From positions 1-60,763 of the forward strand of contig JAIBBQ010000014.1 of assembly GCA_019694595.1 (NCBI GenBank): a DNA stretch of 60,763 nucleotides, written 5' to 3'. Made by a program: the position numbers and the translations under genes. The stretch comes from Myxococcaceae bacterium (GTDB taxonomy: Bacteria > Myxococcota > Myxococcia > Myxococcales > Myxococcaceae). This document shows, piece after piece, positions 1 to 8,683 of the stretch; the first letter of the stretch is position 1, and each line of letters begins with the position of its first letter. The notes under the pieces are model-generated. The model searched no databases. It saw nothing but the letters and a program-made list of their open reading frames with translations, and was not told the origin of the DNA.

Positions 1-45
1 GGGCGGTGGCTCCGCGGGCGGTGGCTCCGCGGGCGGTGGCTCCGC
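1..45 (+). repeat. Three exact 15-bp tandem repeats encoding GGGSA
   Basis: The unit GGGCGGTGGCTCCGC occurs three times without change. It is coding and in frame, giving the GGGSA linker at the start of the partial IPT/TIG protein. The array may continue upstream of the window. Such units can change copy number by slippage. Confidence 0.9.
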
Positions 46-1216
46 GGATGCTGGCCCGGCTCCGGTCCTGACGGCGCTCGGTCCTTCGAGCACGGCCCGC
101 GACGCGGGGCCGAGCGGCTTCTACGTGAACCTCGCCGGCAGCAGCTTCACCAGCCCGATGTCGTGGTCGGTGAACGGCAAGAGCCGCGGCGGAGCGGTCT
201 TCGTCGACGCCGGCCTGGTGCGTGGCTTCGTGGATCGGTCGATCACCTCGACGGCCGGCACCTACGCCTTCTCGGTGCAGAACCAGGGCGGGCTCTCGAG
301 CTCGGCGGTGACCTTCACGGTGACCGGCTCCAACCCGGTCCCCGTGGGGAACGCCATCACCCCGTCGAGCCTCGGCCAGGGCTCGGGCGCAACCGGCGCG
401 ACCATCAGCGGGTCCGACCTCATCTCGGGGACCACCATCACGGCCAGCAACGGTCAGACGACCTACCCGCTGACCCCGCCGGATCCGAGCGGGAACCCGT
501 CGCAGACGACGGTCCTGCTCCCGGAGGCGATGCTGGCCACCCCGGGGCTCTGGACCATCACCCTGGTGACCCCTGCGCCCGGCGGCGGGACGTCGACGGT
601 GGACGGAGGCTTCACCGTGGTCGCGGGAAACCCCACGCCTGCAGTTCGCAGCTGGACTCCCTACTTGCTCGTCTCCGATGGGGGCGCGCAGGACCTCACC
701 ATCAGTGGCACCGGTTTCTACCAGGGCTCGGCGGTGGTCGATCAGACCTCCCTCGCCACCTTCCCGACGGTCTCCGCCACCTCCACGTCACTGGTGGTCA
801 CGGTGCCCGCGGACCACGTGGCGCTCGACGGCTTCCGCACGCTGCGCGTGGTCAACGCGGCGCCCGGTGGTGGGCAGTCGAACCTCTTCCAGGTGTCGGT
901 GAAGGTGAAGCCCACGCTCAGCCAGGTCTCGCCTTCGACCGCGACCGCGAACAGCGGGGCCGTGCTCACGCTGACGGGAACCGGCTTCGTTCCGAACTTC
1001 TCGTTCGTCCAGCTCCGCTGCCCGGCGCCCGGCTGCAGCATGCTGGCCGACGGCGGCTACCTGCCCACCCGCACCATCTATCTCGCGGTGAGCAGTGACA
1101 CCCAGGGCACGCTCGATCTGACGCCGACCCAGATTCCCACCGCCGGCACCTACGGCGTCGCGGTGAGCATCGAGGGCGGACACACCAGCAACGAGCTGCC
1201 GCTCACCGTGCAGTAG
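2..1216 (+). CDS. IPT/TIG-repeat surface protein, 3' part (5' end outside window)
   Basis: The frame is open from the first bases of the window, so this is the C-terminal part of a longer protein. It begins in a flexible linker of three GGGSA repeats, followed by an Asp/Ala/Pro stretch. Then come about four Ig-like blocks of 85-95 residues. Several open with P-x-hydrophobic-x-x-hydrophobic-x-P and carry an 'ISGxGF' or 'LTGTGF' strand, as in IPT/TIG folds, and they end in strands such as '[11 protein letters not shown]'. It stops with TAG at 1214. A Gly/Ser linker before Ig-like domains is typical of myxobacterial exported lipoproteins, but the signal peptide lies outside the window. A structural or adhesive surface role is inferred; no catalytic motif is visible. 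Confidence 0.75.
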   Translation, partial: GGGSAGGGSAGGGSADAGPAPVLTALGPSSTARDAGPSGFYVNLAGSSFTSPMSWSVNGKSRGGAVFVDAGLVRGFVDRSITSTAGTYAFSVQNQGGLSSSAVTFTVTGSNPVPVGNAITPSSLGQGSGATGATISGSDLISGTTITASNGQTTYPLTPPDPSGNPSQTTVLLPEAMLATPGLWTITLVTPAPGGGTSTVDGGFTVVAGNPTPAVRSWTPYLLVSDGGAQDLTISGTGFYQGSAVVDQTSLATFPTVSATSTSLVVTVPADHVALDGFRTLRVVNAAPGGGQSNLFQVSVKVKPTLSQVSPSTATANSGAVLTLTGTGFVPNFSFVQLRCPAPGCSMLADGGYLPTRTIYLAVSSDTQGTLDLTPTQIPTAGTYGVAVSIEGGHTSNELPLTVQ

Positions 1217-1224
1217 CGGGTTCG

Positions 1225-1260
1225 CCTCCCGGGCCCGGAGGTGACCTGGGCCCGGGAAGG
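1225..1260 (+). terminator. GC-rich stem-loop after the IPT/TIG gene
   Basis: The arms CCTCCCGGGCCC (1225-1236) and GGGCCCGGGAAGG (1248-1260) pair through ten consecutive base pairs plus two more beyond a one-base bulge, around an 11-nt loop. It lies 9 nt after the stop codon and 18 nt before the next start. No T-run follows, so a Rho-independent terminator is only a possibility. Confidence 0.45.
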
Positions 1261-1278
1261 CTGGTAGGCGTAGCGGCG

Positions 1279-3174
1279 ATGCCTGCCGCGCCCGACCGCT
1301 CTCAGTTCCTGCCGATGACCGCCGCCGACCTCAAGGCGCGCGGGGTCGAGCAGCTCGACGTGGTCATCGTCACCGGCGACGCCTACGTCGACCACCCGGC
1401 GTTCGGGCCGGTGCTGATCGCCCGCTTCCTCGAAGGTCGCGGCTTCTCGGTGGGGATCATCGCCCAGCCCGACTGGCACTCGGCCGAGGCGTTCCGCGCG
1501 CTGGGGCGGCCGAAGCTCTTCTTCGGGGTGTCCGCGGGCAACCTCGACTCGATGCTCAACCGGCTCACCGCGCAGAAGAAGAACCGCGGCGAAGACCAGT
1601 ACTCGCCGGGCGGGGCGACCGGGCTGCGGCCGGACCGCGCGTCGCTGGTGTACACCCAGCGCTGCCGCGAGGCCTTCCCCGGGGTGCCGGTGGTGCTCGG
1701 CGGCATCGAGGCGTCGCTGCGGCGCATCGCGCACTACGACTACTGGTCGGACACGGTGCGGCGTTCCATCGTCCTCGACTCCAAGGCCGACCTGCTGGTG
1801 TTCGGCATGGGCGAGCGCGCCATCTGGGACGTGGCGCGGCGGCTCAAGGCGGGCGAGCCCATCGACGCCATTCGCGACGTGCGGGGCACCGCGTTCCCCA
1901 TCAACGACGCCGAGCTCAAGCGCCACGAGGCGGACCCGGCGAAGCGCGCCGCCGACCGCAAGGTGGTGGTGCTGCCGAGCTACGAGCAGGTGGTGGAAGA
2001 CAAGCGGGCCTTCACCCGCATGAGCCACGACTTCCAGCGCGAGACCAACCCCGGCAACGCGCGGCCCATCGTGCAGCGCCACGGCCAGCGCGGGGTGTAC
2101 TTCAACCCGCCGGCCTTCCCGCTCGAGGACGGCGAAGGCCAGGGCGGCATCGCGATGGACGAGCTGTACGACCTGCCCTTCACCCGGGTGCCCCACCCCC
2201 AGTACCGGGACAAGATCCCCGCGTACGAGACGGTGAAGCACTCGGTGGTTCTGATGCGGGGCTGCTTCGGCGGCTGCTCCTTCTGCTCCATCACCGAGCA
2301 CGAAGGCCGCGTCATCCAGAACCGGTCGCAGGCGAGCGTGCTGCGCGAACTGCGCGCGGTGCGGCGCATGGGTGACTTCAAGGGCACCATCACCGACCTC
2401 GGCGGCCCCACCGCCAACATGTACAAGATGAAGTGCAAGTCGGAGGCGATCGAGTCCAAGTGCCGGCGCCTGTCCTGCGTGCACCCGGGCATCTGCGAGA
2501 ACCTGGTCACCGACCACGACCCGCTGGTGGAGCTGATGGGCGCGGCGCGGAAGGAAGAAGGCATCAAGCACGTCTTCATCGCCTCCGGCGTGCGCTACGA
2601 CCTCGCCGAGCGCTCGCCGAAGTACATCGAGGCGCTCGCCGAGCACCACGTGGGCGGGCACCTCTCGGTGGCCCCGGAGCACGTGAGCAAGCGCGTGCTG
2701 GAGAAGATGAAGAAGCCGGGCATCGAGAGCTTCGAGCGCTTCGCGGAAGCCTTCGCCTGCGCGAGCCGCGACGCCGGCAAGGAGCAGTACGACATTCCGT
2801 ACTTCATCAGCGGGCACCCGGGCTCGACGCTGGCGGACATGGTGGAGCTCGCGCTGTGGCTCAAGGAGCACAACCGCCGCCCGCGCCAGGTGCAGGACTT
2901 CATTCCCACGCCGATGTCGATGGCCGCGTCGATGTACTTCACCGGCCTCGACCCCGACACCTTCGAGCCGGTCGCGGTGGCGCGGGGGCTCAAGGAGAAG
3001 AAGCTGCAGAAGGCGCTGCTGCTGTACTGGAACCCGGAGTCCTGGCCGCTGGCGCGGGAAGCGCTGATCCAGGCGGGGCGGGCCGACCTCATCGGCCGCG
3101 GCCCCAAGGCCCTGGTGCCGCCGGAGTCACCCGCCGAGCGCGCGCGCCGAGGCAACCGGCCCCAGCCGGACTAG
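1279..3174 (+). CDS. ygiQ: YgiQ family radical SAM protein
   Basis: Predicted radical S-adenosylmethionine enzyme of the YgiQ/UPF0313 family, 631 residues, within the family range. The iron-sulfur cluster motif CFGGCSFC is intact with C329, C333 and C336. The N-terminal half carries a cobalamin-binding-like Rossmann region starting near '[16 protein letters not shown]', the family hallmark. The C-terminal part contains the conserved 'QDFIPTPM' segment. The natural substrate of YgiQ proteins is not established, so no reaction is assigned. The start is ATG at 1279; no good Shine-Dalgarno sequence is visible. The gene ends 13 nt before the kinase gene and may be co-transcribed with it. Confidence 0.93.
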   Translation: MPAAPDRSQFLPMTAADLKARGVEQLDVVIVTGDAYVDHPAFGPVLIARFLEGRGFSVGIIAQPDWHSAEAFRALGRPKLFFGVSAGNLDSMLNRLTAQKKNRGEDQYSPGGATGLRPDRASLVYTQRCREAFPGVPVVLGGIEASLRRIAHYDYWSDTVRRSIVLDSKADLLVFGMGERAIWDVARRLKAGEPIDAIRDVRGTAFPINDAELKRHEADPAKRAADRKVVVLPSYEQVVEDKRAFTRMSHDFQRETNPGNARPIVQRHGQRGVYFNPPAFPLEDGEGQGGIAMDELYDLPFTRVPHPQYRDKIPAYETVKHSVVLMRGCFGGCSFCSITEHEGRVIQNRSQASVLRELRAVRRMGDFKGTITDLGGPTANMYKMKCKSEAIESKCRRLSCVHPGICENLVTDHDPLVELMGAARKEEGIKHVFIASGVRYDLAERSPKYIEALAEHHVGGHLSVAPEHVSKRVLEKMKKPGIESFERFAEAFACASRDAGKEQYDIPYFISGHPGSTLADMVELALWLKEHNRRPRQVQDFIPTPMSMAASMYFTGLDPDTFEPVAVARGLKEKKLQKALLLYWNPESWPLAREALIQAGRADLIGRGPKALVPPESPAERARRGNRPQPD

Positions 3175-3187
3175 CGTCAAACCCGTC

Positions 3188-6100
3188 ATGCGCGCGGGCG
3201 ATCGACTGGGTGGCCGCTTCGAGCTCGTCTCGGTGGCGGGCGAAGGCGCGATGGGCGTGGTGTGGCGCGCCCGGGACCTCTCGACCGGGGGCGACGCGGC
3301 GGTGAAGCTGCTGTCGGGCTCCGGCGCCGACGTGGCGCGCTTCCGCCGGGAATCGCAGGTGCTGGCCTCGCTCCAGCACGACGCCATCGTCGGCTGGCTG
3401 GGCCACGGCGACCTCGACGGTGGCGCCCCCTGGCTGGCGATGGAGTGGCTCGAAGGTCAGGAGCTCGCCCAGGTGCTCAAGCGCGGGCCGCTCGCGCCCG
3501 ACGCGGTGGTGACGCTCGCCCACCGGCTTCTCGACGGCCTCGAGGCCGCGCACCAGGCCGGGGTGGTGCACCGGGACCTCAAGCCCGCCAACGTGGTGCT
3601 GCCGGGCGGCGAGGTCGCGCTGGCCAAGCTGGTGGACTTCGGCATCGCGCGCCCGAGCGAGGAGAACGCGCGGCTCACCCGCACCGGCATGATCCTCGGC
3701 ACGCCGGCGTACATGGCGCCGGAGCAGGTGCGCGGCGTGATGACGCTCGACGGGCGCACCGACCTCTACGCGCTGGGGGCGGTGCTCTTCGAGTGCCTCA
3801 CCGGCCGCCCGCCGTGGGTCGGCGACCAGGTGATGGCCGTGCTGGCGCGCATCCTCCTCGAGCCGGCGCCGCACGCGGCCCAGGTGAACCGCGACGTGCC
3901 GCCCTGGCTCGACGAGGCGGTCGCCCGGCTGATGGAGCGCGAGGTCGCCGATCGCCCCTCGTCCGCCGCCAGGGCGCACGCCCTCTTCGCCCGGCAAGCC
4001 GAGCCGCAGGCCGCGCCGCCCCCCCAGCTCACCCACCAGGAGCAGCGCCTGGTCGGCGTCATCGCGGCCCAGCTCTCCCGCCGCGACGACGGCCTCGCCG
4101 ACACGCTCTCGCCGATCGAAGGGGCGCAGATCGACGAGCACGCGCTCGAGCTGGTGCGCGCGCACGGCGGCCGGGCCGAGCGCCTGGCCGACGGGTCGGT
4201 CTTCGCCGTCTTCACCGCCTCGGCGGCGACCGACACCGCCGCCCAGGCCGCGCGCCGTGCGCTCGCGCTGCGGCAGGCCTTGCCGGGCGTGCGCCTCGCG
4301 CTGGCGATGGGCCGCGGGGTGAGCGGCGCCGCGGTGCCGCTGGGCGAGGCGGTGGACGCCGCGGTCGCCGCGCTGGCCAGCCCGTCGTCGCTGGGGCCGG
4401 GCGTGCCCATCGACGCGCTGACCCGCGGGCTGCTCGCCGAGCGCTTCGAGCTGCACGAGGTGCGCGGCCGCAGCATCGTCACCGGCGAGCGCAGCGGCGG
4501 GGTGGCCGAAGCCCGGCTGCTGCTCGGCAAGGCGTCGCCCTTCGTCGGGCGGGCGCGCGAGCTGTCGGTGCTCGAAGGGCTGGCGGCCGAATCGGCCGAG
4601 GAAGGCGTGGCCCGCGCGGCGCTGGTGCTGGCCTCGGCCGGCATGGGCAAGTCGCGGCTGCGGCGCGAGCTCGAGCAGCGGCTGCGCACGCTGCCGCGGC
4701 CGCCGCGGGTGCTGGTGGCGCACGCGGTGCAGAACCAGGCCGACGCTCCGCTGGCGCTGGCGGCGCTCCTGGTGCGCGGCGCCGCGCCCAAGGGCCTCGA
4801 CGCCCACCTGGCGATGGTGGCCCCCGACGAGGAACTCGCGCGGCTGCGCACCTTCCTGGGCGAGCTGGTGGGCGCGCCGTCGGGCCACGACGCCAACGGG
4901 CTGCTCAAGGCCGCCCGGTCCGACGCGGCGGTGATGGGCGACCAGCTGCGCCGCGCCTTCGTCGACTGGCTGGGCTTCATGGCGGCGCAGGGGCCGCTCG
5001 TGGTGCTGCTCGACGACGTGCACTGGGCCGACGCGGCGAGCCTGGAGTGGCTCGATGCCGCGCTGCGCGCGCTGGAGCACCGCCCCTGGTGCCTGCTCGC
5101 CTTCGGCCGCCCCGAGCTGCGCACCCGCTTCCCCACCCTGTGGGCGAACCACCCGCTCGAGGAGCTGCGGCTCGCCGCGCTGTCGAGCCGAGCCGCGGAG
5201 CAGCTGGCGCGCGAGGTGCTGGGCGAGGCCGCGGCGCCCGCGGTGGTGGCGCGGGTGGTGGAGACGGCGAGCGGCAACGCCTTCTACCTGGAAGAGCTGC
5301 TGCGCGCGGTGGCGCAGGGCGCGTCCGACCTGCCGGCCACCGTGAAGGCGATGGCCCAGTCGCGCCTGGAGGCGCTCGACGCCGACGACCGCAAGCTGCT
5401 GCGCGCGGCGAGCGTGGTGGGCGAGGTCTTCTGGACCGGCGCGGTCCGGGAGATGAGCGGCCAGGCCGACGCCGCCGAGCGGCTGCAGCAGCTGGCGCGC
5501 CAGGAAGTGCTGGTGCAGCGGCCGTCGAGCCAGGTCGACGGCGAGCAGGAGTTCGCCTTCCGCCACGCGCTGCTGCGCGACGCCGCCGACGGCATGCTCA
5601 CCGACGACGACCGCAAGGTGGGTCACCGGCTCGCGGCGCAGTGGCTGCTCGCCCACCGGGCCGCCGCACCCGCGGTGCTGGCGCGGCACTTCGAGCTCGG
5701 TGAGCGCCCGGCGGACGCGGCCACCTGGTGGGGCGCGGCCACCGCGGACGCGCTCGCCGCCAACGACTTCGACGGGGTGCTGCAGGCGGCCAAGGCCGGC
5801 CACGCCAACGCGCCGCCCCCCGAGCTCACCTGCCGGCTGTTGCTCGCCGAGGCCGAGGCCCTGCGGTGGAACGACCGGGCCCCCGACGCCCAGCTGCGCC
5901 TGGAGCGCCTGTGGGCGCTGGTCGAGCCGGGGAGCGTCACCTGGCTGCGGGCGGCGGCGCTCGGGGCCTACGTGGCGGGGACCCGCCGCGACGTGAAGGA
6001 GATGGTGCGCCTCGGCCAGGCGCTGCTGTCGGTGCCGCAGACCGACGCCAACGCCGCGCCGTGGGTGGTGGCGGCGGGGCGCATCGGCACCGCGCTGGAG

Positions 6101-6970
6101 GTCAACGGCCAGTCGGCGCTCGCCGCGGCGCTGGTCGACCGCGCGCAGCCGTGGCTCGAGCGCGCCCAGGCGCAGGAGCCCGCGAGCCCGGGGTGGCTGT
6201 ACGAGGCGCTGTCCTTCCGGCGGCGCTCGCCCGGGAACGCCGACGAAGACCTGCTGGCCAAGGCCATCGCGACGTTCGAGGCCGCCGGCGACCTGCGCAA
6301 CGGCTGTGCGCTGCGCGCCAACGTGGTCTTCGGGCTGCTGTTCCGCGGGTACGTGGAAGACGCCGCCGAGAAGGCCAGGGGCCTGCTCGCGCGGACCGAG
6401 CGGCTGGGGCTGGCGCGGCTCACCAACAGCGTGCAGCTGCTCCTGCTGATGCAGTGCGCGCTGCGCCGGCCGCTCGAGGAGACGCTGGAGGCGGCGAAGA
6501 AGTGCGCCGGGCTCTTGCAGTCCATCGAAGCGCGCAACGTGGCGATGTACTCCGGGTCCATCACCTACGCGTACCTGCGCCACGGCAAGTTCCTCGAGGC
6601 CGAGGCCGCGGCGCGCGCGGGCATCGCGCAGCTGGGGCGCATCGGGCAGGCGCAGCTGACGCTGAGCGGGCTCCTGGCGCGCGCGCTGCTCGGGCAAGGC
6701 CGCGCCGAGGAAGCGCTCGCGCTGGTGCCGGTGGAGACGGGGTCCGAGCCGAGCTTCGTGCCGGTCATCATGGGCCGCCCGCACCGGCTCCTGGTGCGCG
6801 CCGAGTGCCTCGACGCCCTCGGCCAGGCCGCCGAGCGCGACCTCACCCTGGCCGCCCTGCAGCAGGAGATCCGCCAGGTGGCGGGGCGCTTCGGAGGCGA
6901 CATCGACCGCTGGCAGGAGATCGACCCCCTGGGCGACGCCGCCTTCCGCCGGCTCACCGGCCGCGCCTGA
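3188..6970 (+). CDS. Ser/Thr protein kinase with cyclase-like and AAA/TPR-type ATPase domains
   Basis: A 1260-residue cytoplasmic signalling protein. Residues 10-270 form a Hanks-type kinase: glycine loop 'GEGAMGVV', catalytic 'HRDLKPAN' with H128 and D130, DFG aspartate D150, then 'GTPAYMAPEQ'. Residues about 285-455 resemble a degenerate class III cyclase domain ('HGGRAERLADGSVFAVF' then 'LALAMGRG'), but metal-binding aspartates are not evident. From about 460 there is an AAA-type ATPase, 'FVGRARELSVLE', a P-loop 'ASAGMGKSRL' near 485 (first glycine replaced by alanine) and Walker B 'LLDDVHWAD' near 607. The last 450 residues are helical and TPR-like. Related multi-domain kinases occur widely in myxobacteria. 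The substrate is unknown. Confidence 0.92.
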   Translation: MRAGDRLGGRFELVSVAGEGAMGVVWRARDLSTGGDAAVKLLSGSGADVARFRRESQVLASLQHDAIVGWLGHGDLDGGAPWLAMEWLEGQELAQVLKRGPLAPDAVVTLAHRLLDGLEAAHQAGVVHRDLKPANVVLPGGEVALAKLVDFGIARPSEENARLTRTGMILGTPAYMAPEQVRGVMTLDGRTDLYALGAVLFECLTGRPPWVGDQVMAVLARILLEPAPHAAQVNRDVPPWLDEAVARLMEREVADRPSSAARAHALFARQAEPQAAPPPQLTHQEQRLVGVIAAQLSRRDDGLADTLSPIEGAQIDEHALELVRAHGGRAERLADGSVFAVFTASAATDTAAQAARRALALRQALPGVRLALAMGRGVSGAAVPLGEAVDAAVAALASPSSLGPGVPIDALTRGLLAERFELHEVRGRSIVTGERSGGVAEARLLLGKASPFVGRARELSVLEGLAAESAEEGVARAALVLASAGMGKSRLRRELEQRLRTLPRPPRVLVAHAVQNQADAPLALAALLVRGAAPKGLDAHLAMVAPDEELARLRTFLGELVGAPSGHDANGLLKAARSDAAVMGDQLRRAFVDWLGFMAAQGPLVVLLDDVHWADAASLEWLDAALRALEHRPWCLLAFGRPELRTRFPTLWANHPLEELRLAALSSRAAEQLAREVLGEAAAPAVVARVVETASGNAFYLEELLRAVAQGASDLPATVKAMAQSRLEALDADDRKLLRAASVVGEVFWTGAVREMSGQADAAERLQQLARQEVLVQRPSSQVDGEQEFAFRHALLRDAADGMLTDDDRKVGHRLAAQWLLAHRAAAPAVLARHFELGERPADAATWWGAATADALAANDFDGVLQAAKAGHANAPPPELTCRLLLAEAEALRWNDRAPDAQLRLERLWALVEPGSVTWLRAAALGAYVAGTRRDVKEMVRLGQALLSVPQTDANAAPWVVAAGRIGTALEVNGQSALAAALVDRAQPWLERAQAQEPASPGWLYEALSFRRRSPGNADEDLLAKAIATFEAAGDLRNGCALRANVVFGLLFRGYVEDAAEKARGLLARTERLGLARLTNSVQLLLLMQCALRRPLEETLEAAKKCAGLLQSIEARNVAMYSGSITYAYLRHGKFLEAEAAARAGIAQLGRIGQAQLTLSGLLARALLGQGRAEEALALVPVETGSEPSFVPVIMGRPHRLLVRAECLDALGQAAERDLTLAALQQEIRQVAGRFGGDIDRWQEIDPLGDAAFRRLTGRA

Positions 6971-6973
6971 GGC

Positions 6974-7002
6974 TTTACGACGCACCGCGTTACCTCTAGG
7001 GT
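6974..7002 (+). promoter_or_regulatory. Possible promoter of the ammonium transporter gene
   Basis: TTTACG (6974-6979) and TAGGGT (6997-7002) are spaced by 17 nt. The second box ends 8 nt before the ATG, so a transcript from here would be leaderless or nearly so. The match to sigma-70 consensus is weak (4/6 and 3/6). No sigma-54 TGGCAC/TTGC element is seen in this gap. Confidence 0.25.
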
Positions 7003-7010
7003 GCGCCGCC

Positions 7011-8261
7011 ATGAACGAGGCGGCGACGATCGACTCCGGCTCCACGGCGTGGATGCTGGCGAGCTCCGCGATGGTGCTGCTGATGGTGCCGGGGCTGGCG
7101 CTCTTCTACGGCGGCATGGTGCGCCGCAAGAACGTGCTCACCACGATGATGATGAGCTTCGTGGCGATGGCGATCATCGGCGTGCAGTGGGTGCTCATCG
7201 GCTACGGGCTCGCCTTCGGCCAGAGCCTCGGCGGCTGGCTCGGCTGGTCGAGCGAGCTGTGGGGGCTCGCCGGGCTGCCGCACACGCGCCTCTACGCGGA
7301 CAAGGCGATTCCCGAGCTGGTGTTCGTCATGTTCCAGGGGAAGTTCGCCATCATCACCCCGGCGCTCATCTCCGGCGCGGTGGCGGAGCGCATGAAGTTC
7401 CGCAGCTACGTCATCTTCATCCTCCTCTGGGCGACCTTCATCTACTGCCCGCTGGCGCACTGGGTGTGGGCGAGCGAGGGCTGGCTCTGCAAGCTGGGCG
7501 TGCTCGACTTCGCGGGCGGCACGGTGGTGCACATCGCGGCGGGCATCTCGGCGCTGGTGCTGGCGCTCCTGCTCGGGCCCCGGCGCGACGTGCAGCGCGG
7601 CCAGCCGGTGCTGCCCAACAACCTGGTGCTGACGCTCACCGGCGCGGGGCTCCTGTGGTTCGGCTGGTTCGGCTTCAACGCCGGCTCGGCGGTGGCGGTG
7701 GAGCACCCGGTGGCGGGCGGCGTGGCGGGCCTGGCGTTCACCACCACCCAGTCGGCGGCGGCGGCCGCCGGCCTGATGTGGATGCTGGTCGAGCGCTGGC
7801 ACCACGGGAAGATGACGTCGCTGGGCCTGGCCTCGGGCATCGTCGCCGGGCTGGTGGCGGTGACGCCGGCCGCGGGCCACATTCACCCCTGGGCGGCGCT
7901 GGTGCTGGGCGCGCTCGCCTCGCTCGTCTGCTACTGGGCGGTGCAGCTCAAGTCCAAGCTCGGCTACGACGACAGCCTGGACGCCTTCGGCGTGCACGGG
8001 GTGGGCGGCATCCTGGGCGCGCTGCTCACCGGCGTCTTCTGCTTCACCCCGGTGGCGGGCGCGCTCTCGGGCGACTTCACCCAGCTCGGCAAGCAGGCCA
8101 TCGGCGTGCTGGTGGCGCTGGTCTTCGCGGGCCTGGGCACGCTGGTGCTGGGCCTTTTGCTCAAGTGGACGGTGGGGCTGCGCACCACCGAGGCGGCGGA
8201 ACGCGAAGGCCTGGACCTTCACGTCCACGGTGAGCGCGGTTATCACTTCGACCAGACCTGA
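7011..8261 (+). CDS. amt: Ammonium transporter (Amt/MEP/Rh family)
   Basis: Inner-membrane ammonium channel of 416 residues, the usual Amt length, with about eleven hydrophobic segments. Recognisable signatures are 'ALFYGGMVRRKNVL' near the N-terminus, 'DFAGGTVVHIAAG' in the middle (the Amt family signature region) and 'DDSLDAFGVHGVGG' holding the second pore histidine. The N-terminus starts almost directly with the first membrane helix; there is no obvious cleavable signal peptide. It is followed after 32 nt by a PII gene, the classic amt-glnK pairing, in which PII blocks the channel when nitrogen is plentiful. The start is ATG at 7011 with no clear ribosome binding site. Confidence 0.96.
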   Translation: MNEAATIDSGSTAWMLASSAMVLLMVPGLALFYGGMVRRKNVLTTMMMSFVAMAIIGVQWVLIGYGLAFGQSLGGWLGWSSELWGLAGLPHTRLYADKAIPELVFVMFQGKFAIITPALISGAVAERMKFRSYVIFILLWATFIYCPLAHWVWASEGWLCKLGVLDFAGGTVVHIAAGISALVLALLLGPRRDVQRGQPVLPNNLVLTLTGAGLLWFGWFGFNAGSAVAVEHPVAGGVAGLAFTTTQSAAAAAGLMWMLVERWHHGKMTSLGLASGIVAGLVAVTPAAGHIHPWAALVLGALASLVCYWAVQLKSKLGYDDSLDAFGVHGVGGILGALLTGVFCFTPVAGALSGDFTQLGKQAIGVLVALVFAGLGTLVLGLLLKWTVGLRTTEAAEREGLDLHVHGERGYHFDQT

Positions 8262-8293
8262 CCGTCACCCGTTCCGTGCGAGGCTAGCGGCCC

Positions 8294-8653
8294 ATGAAGA
8301 TGATCATCGCCATCATTCGTCCCGAGCGGCTCGAGGCCGTGGAAGAGGCGCTGCGCGCCGTGCTCGACGAAGCCGACCACTACCGCCTCACCGTGGACAC
8401 GGTGGAAGGCCACGGCCGGCAGGAAGGCGAAGTCGAGCTGTTCCGCGGCCAGAAGGTGCGCAACCCGCGCGTGCAGAAGACGCGCATCTCCATCGGCGTC
8501 AACGACGCGTACGTGGAGAAGACCATCGGCGCGATCGTGAAGGCGGCGCGCAGCGAGGGCGCCGGCCAGGTGGGCGACGGGAAGATCTTCGTCACCCCGC
8601 TGGAAGAGGTGGTGCGCATCCGCACCGGCGAGCGCGGCAGCCAGGCCATCTGA
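8294..8653 (+). CDS. glnK: PII nitrogen regulatory protein, T-loop without the modifiable tyrosine
   Basis: Trimeric PII-type signal protein of 119 residues; typical family length is about 112. It starts 'MKMIIAIIRPERLEAV' and retains the B-loop and C-loop signatures 'GAGQVGDGKIFV' and 'IRTGERG'. The T-loop reads 'GRQEGEVELFRGQKV'; aligned with E. coli GlnB, Tyr51 is V55 and Tyr46 is F50, so classical uridylylation is not possible. The region 'VLDEADHYRLTV' is a few residues longer than in GlnB. By position it should regulate the upstream Amt, sensing ATP/ADP and 2-oxoglutarate. The ATG at 8294 is clear. Whether to call it glnK or glnB is a judgement from gene order. Confidence 0.93.
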   Translation: MKMIIAIIRPERLEAVEEALRAVLDEADHYRLTVDTVEGHGRQEGEVELFRGQKVRNPRVQKTRISIGVNDAYVEKTIGAIVKAARSEGAGQVGDGKIFVTPLEEVVRIRTGERGSQAI

Positions 8654-8683
8654 AGCTCCGCACCGCGCCGCGCGCTCCCCCCG

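Noticed and set aside
1-45. Short tandem repeats that could suggest a CRISPR or minisatellite
   Set aside because: Exact 15-bp units without spacers, in frame with a coding sequence; a protein linker.
3089-7045. A 1318-codon open frame on the minus strand opposite the kinase gene
   Set aside because: It is a shadow frame caused by very high third-position GC in the kinase gene; its product is Arg/His/Gln-rich low-complexity sequence with no domains.
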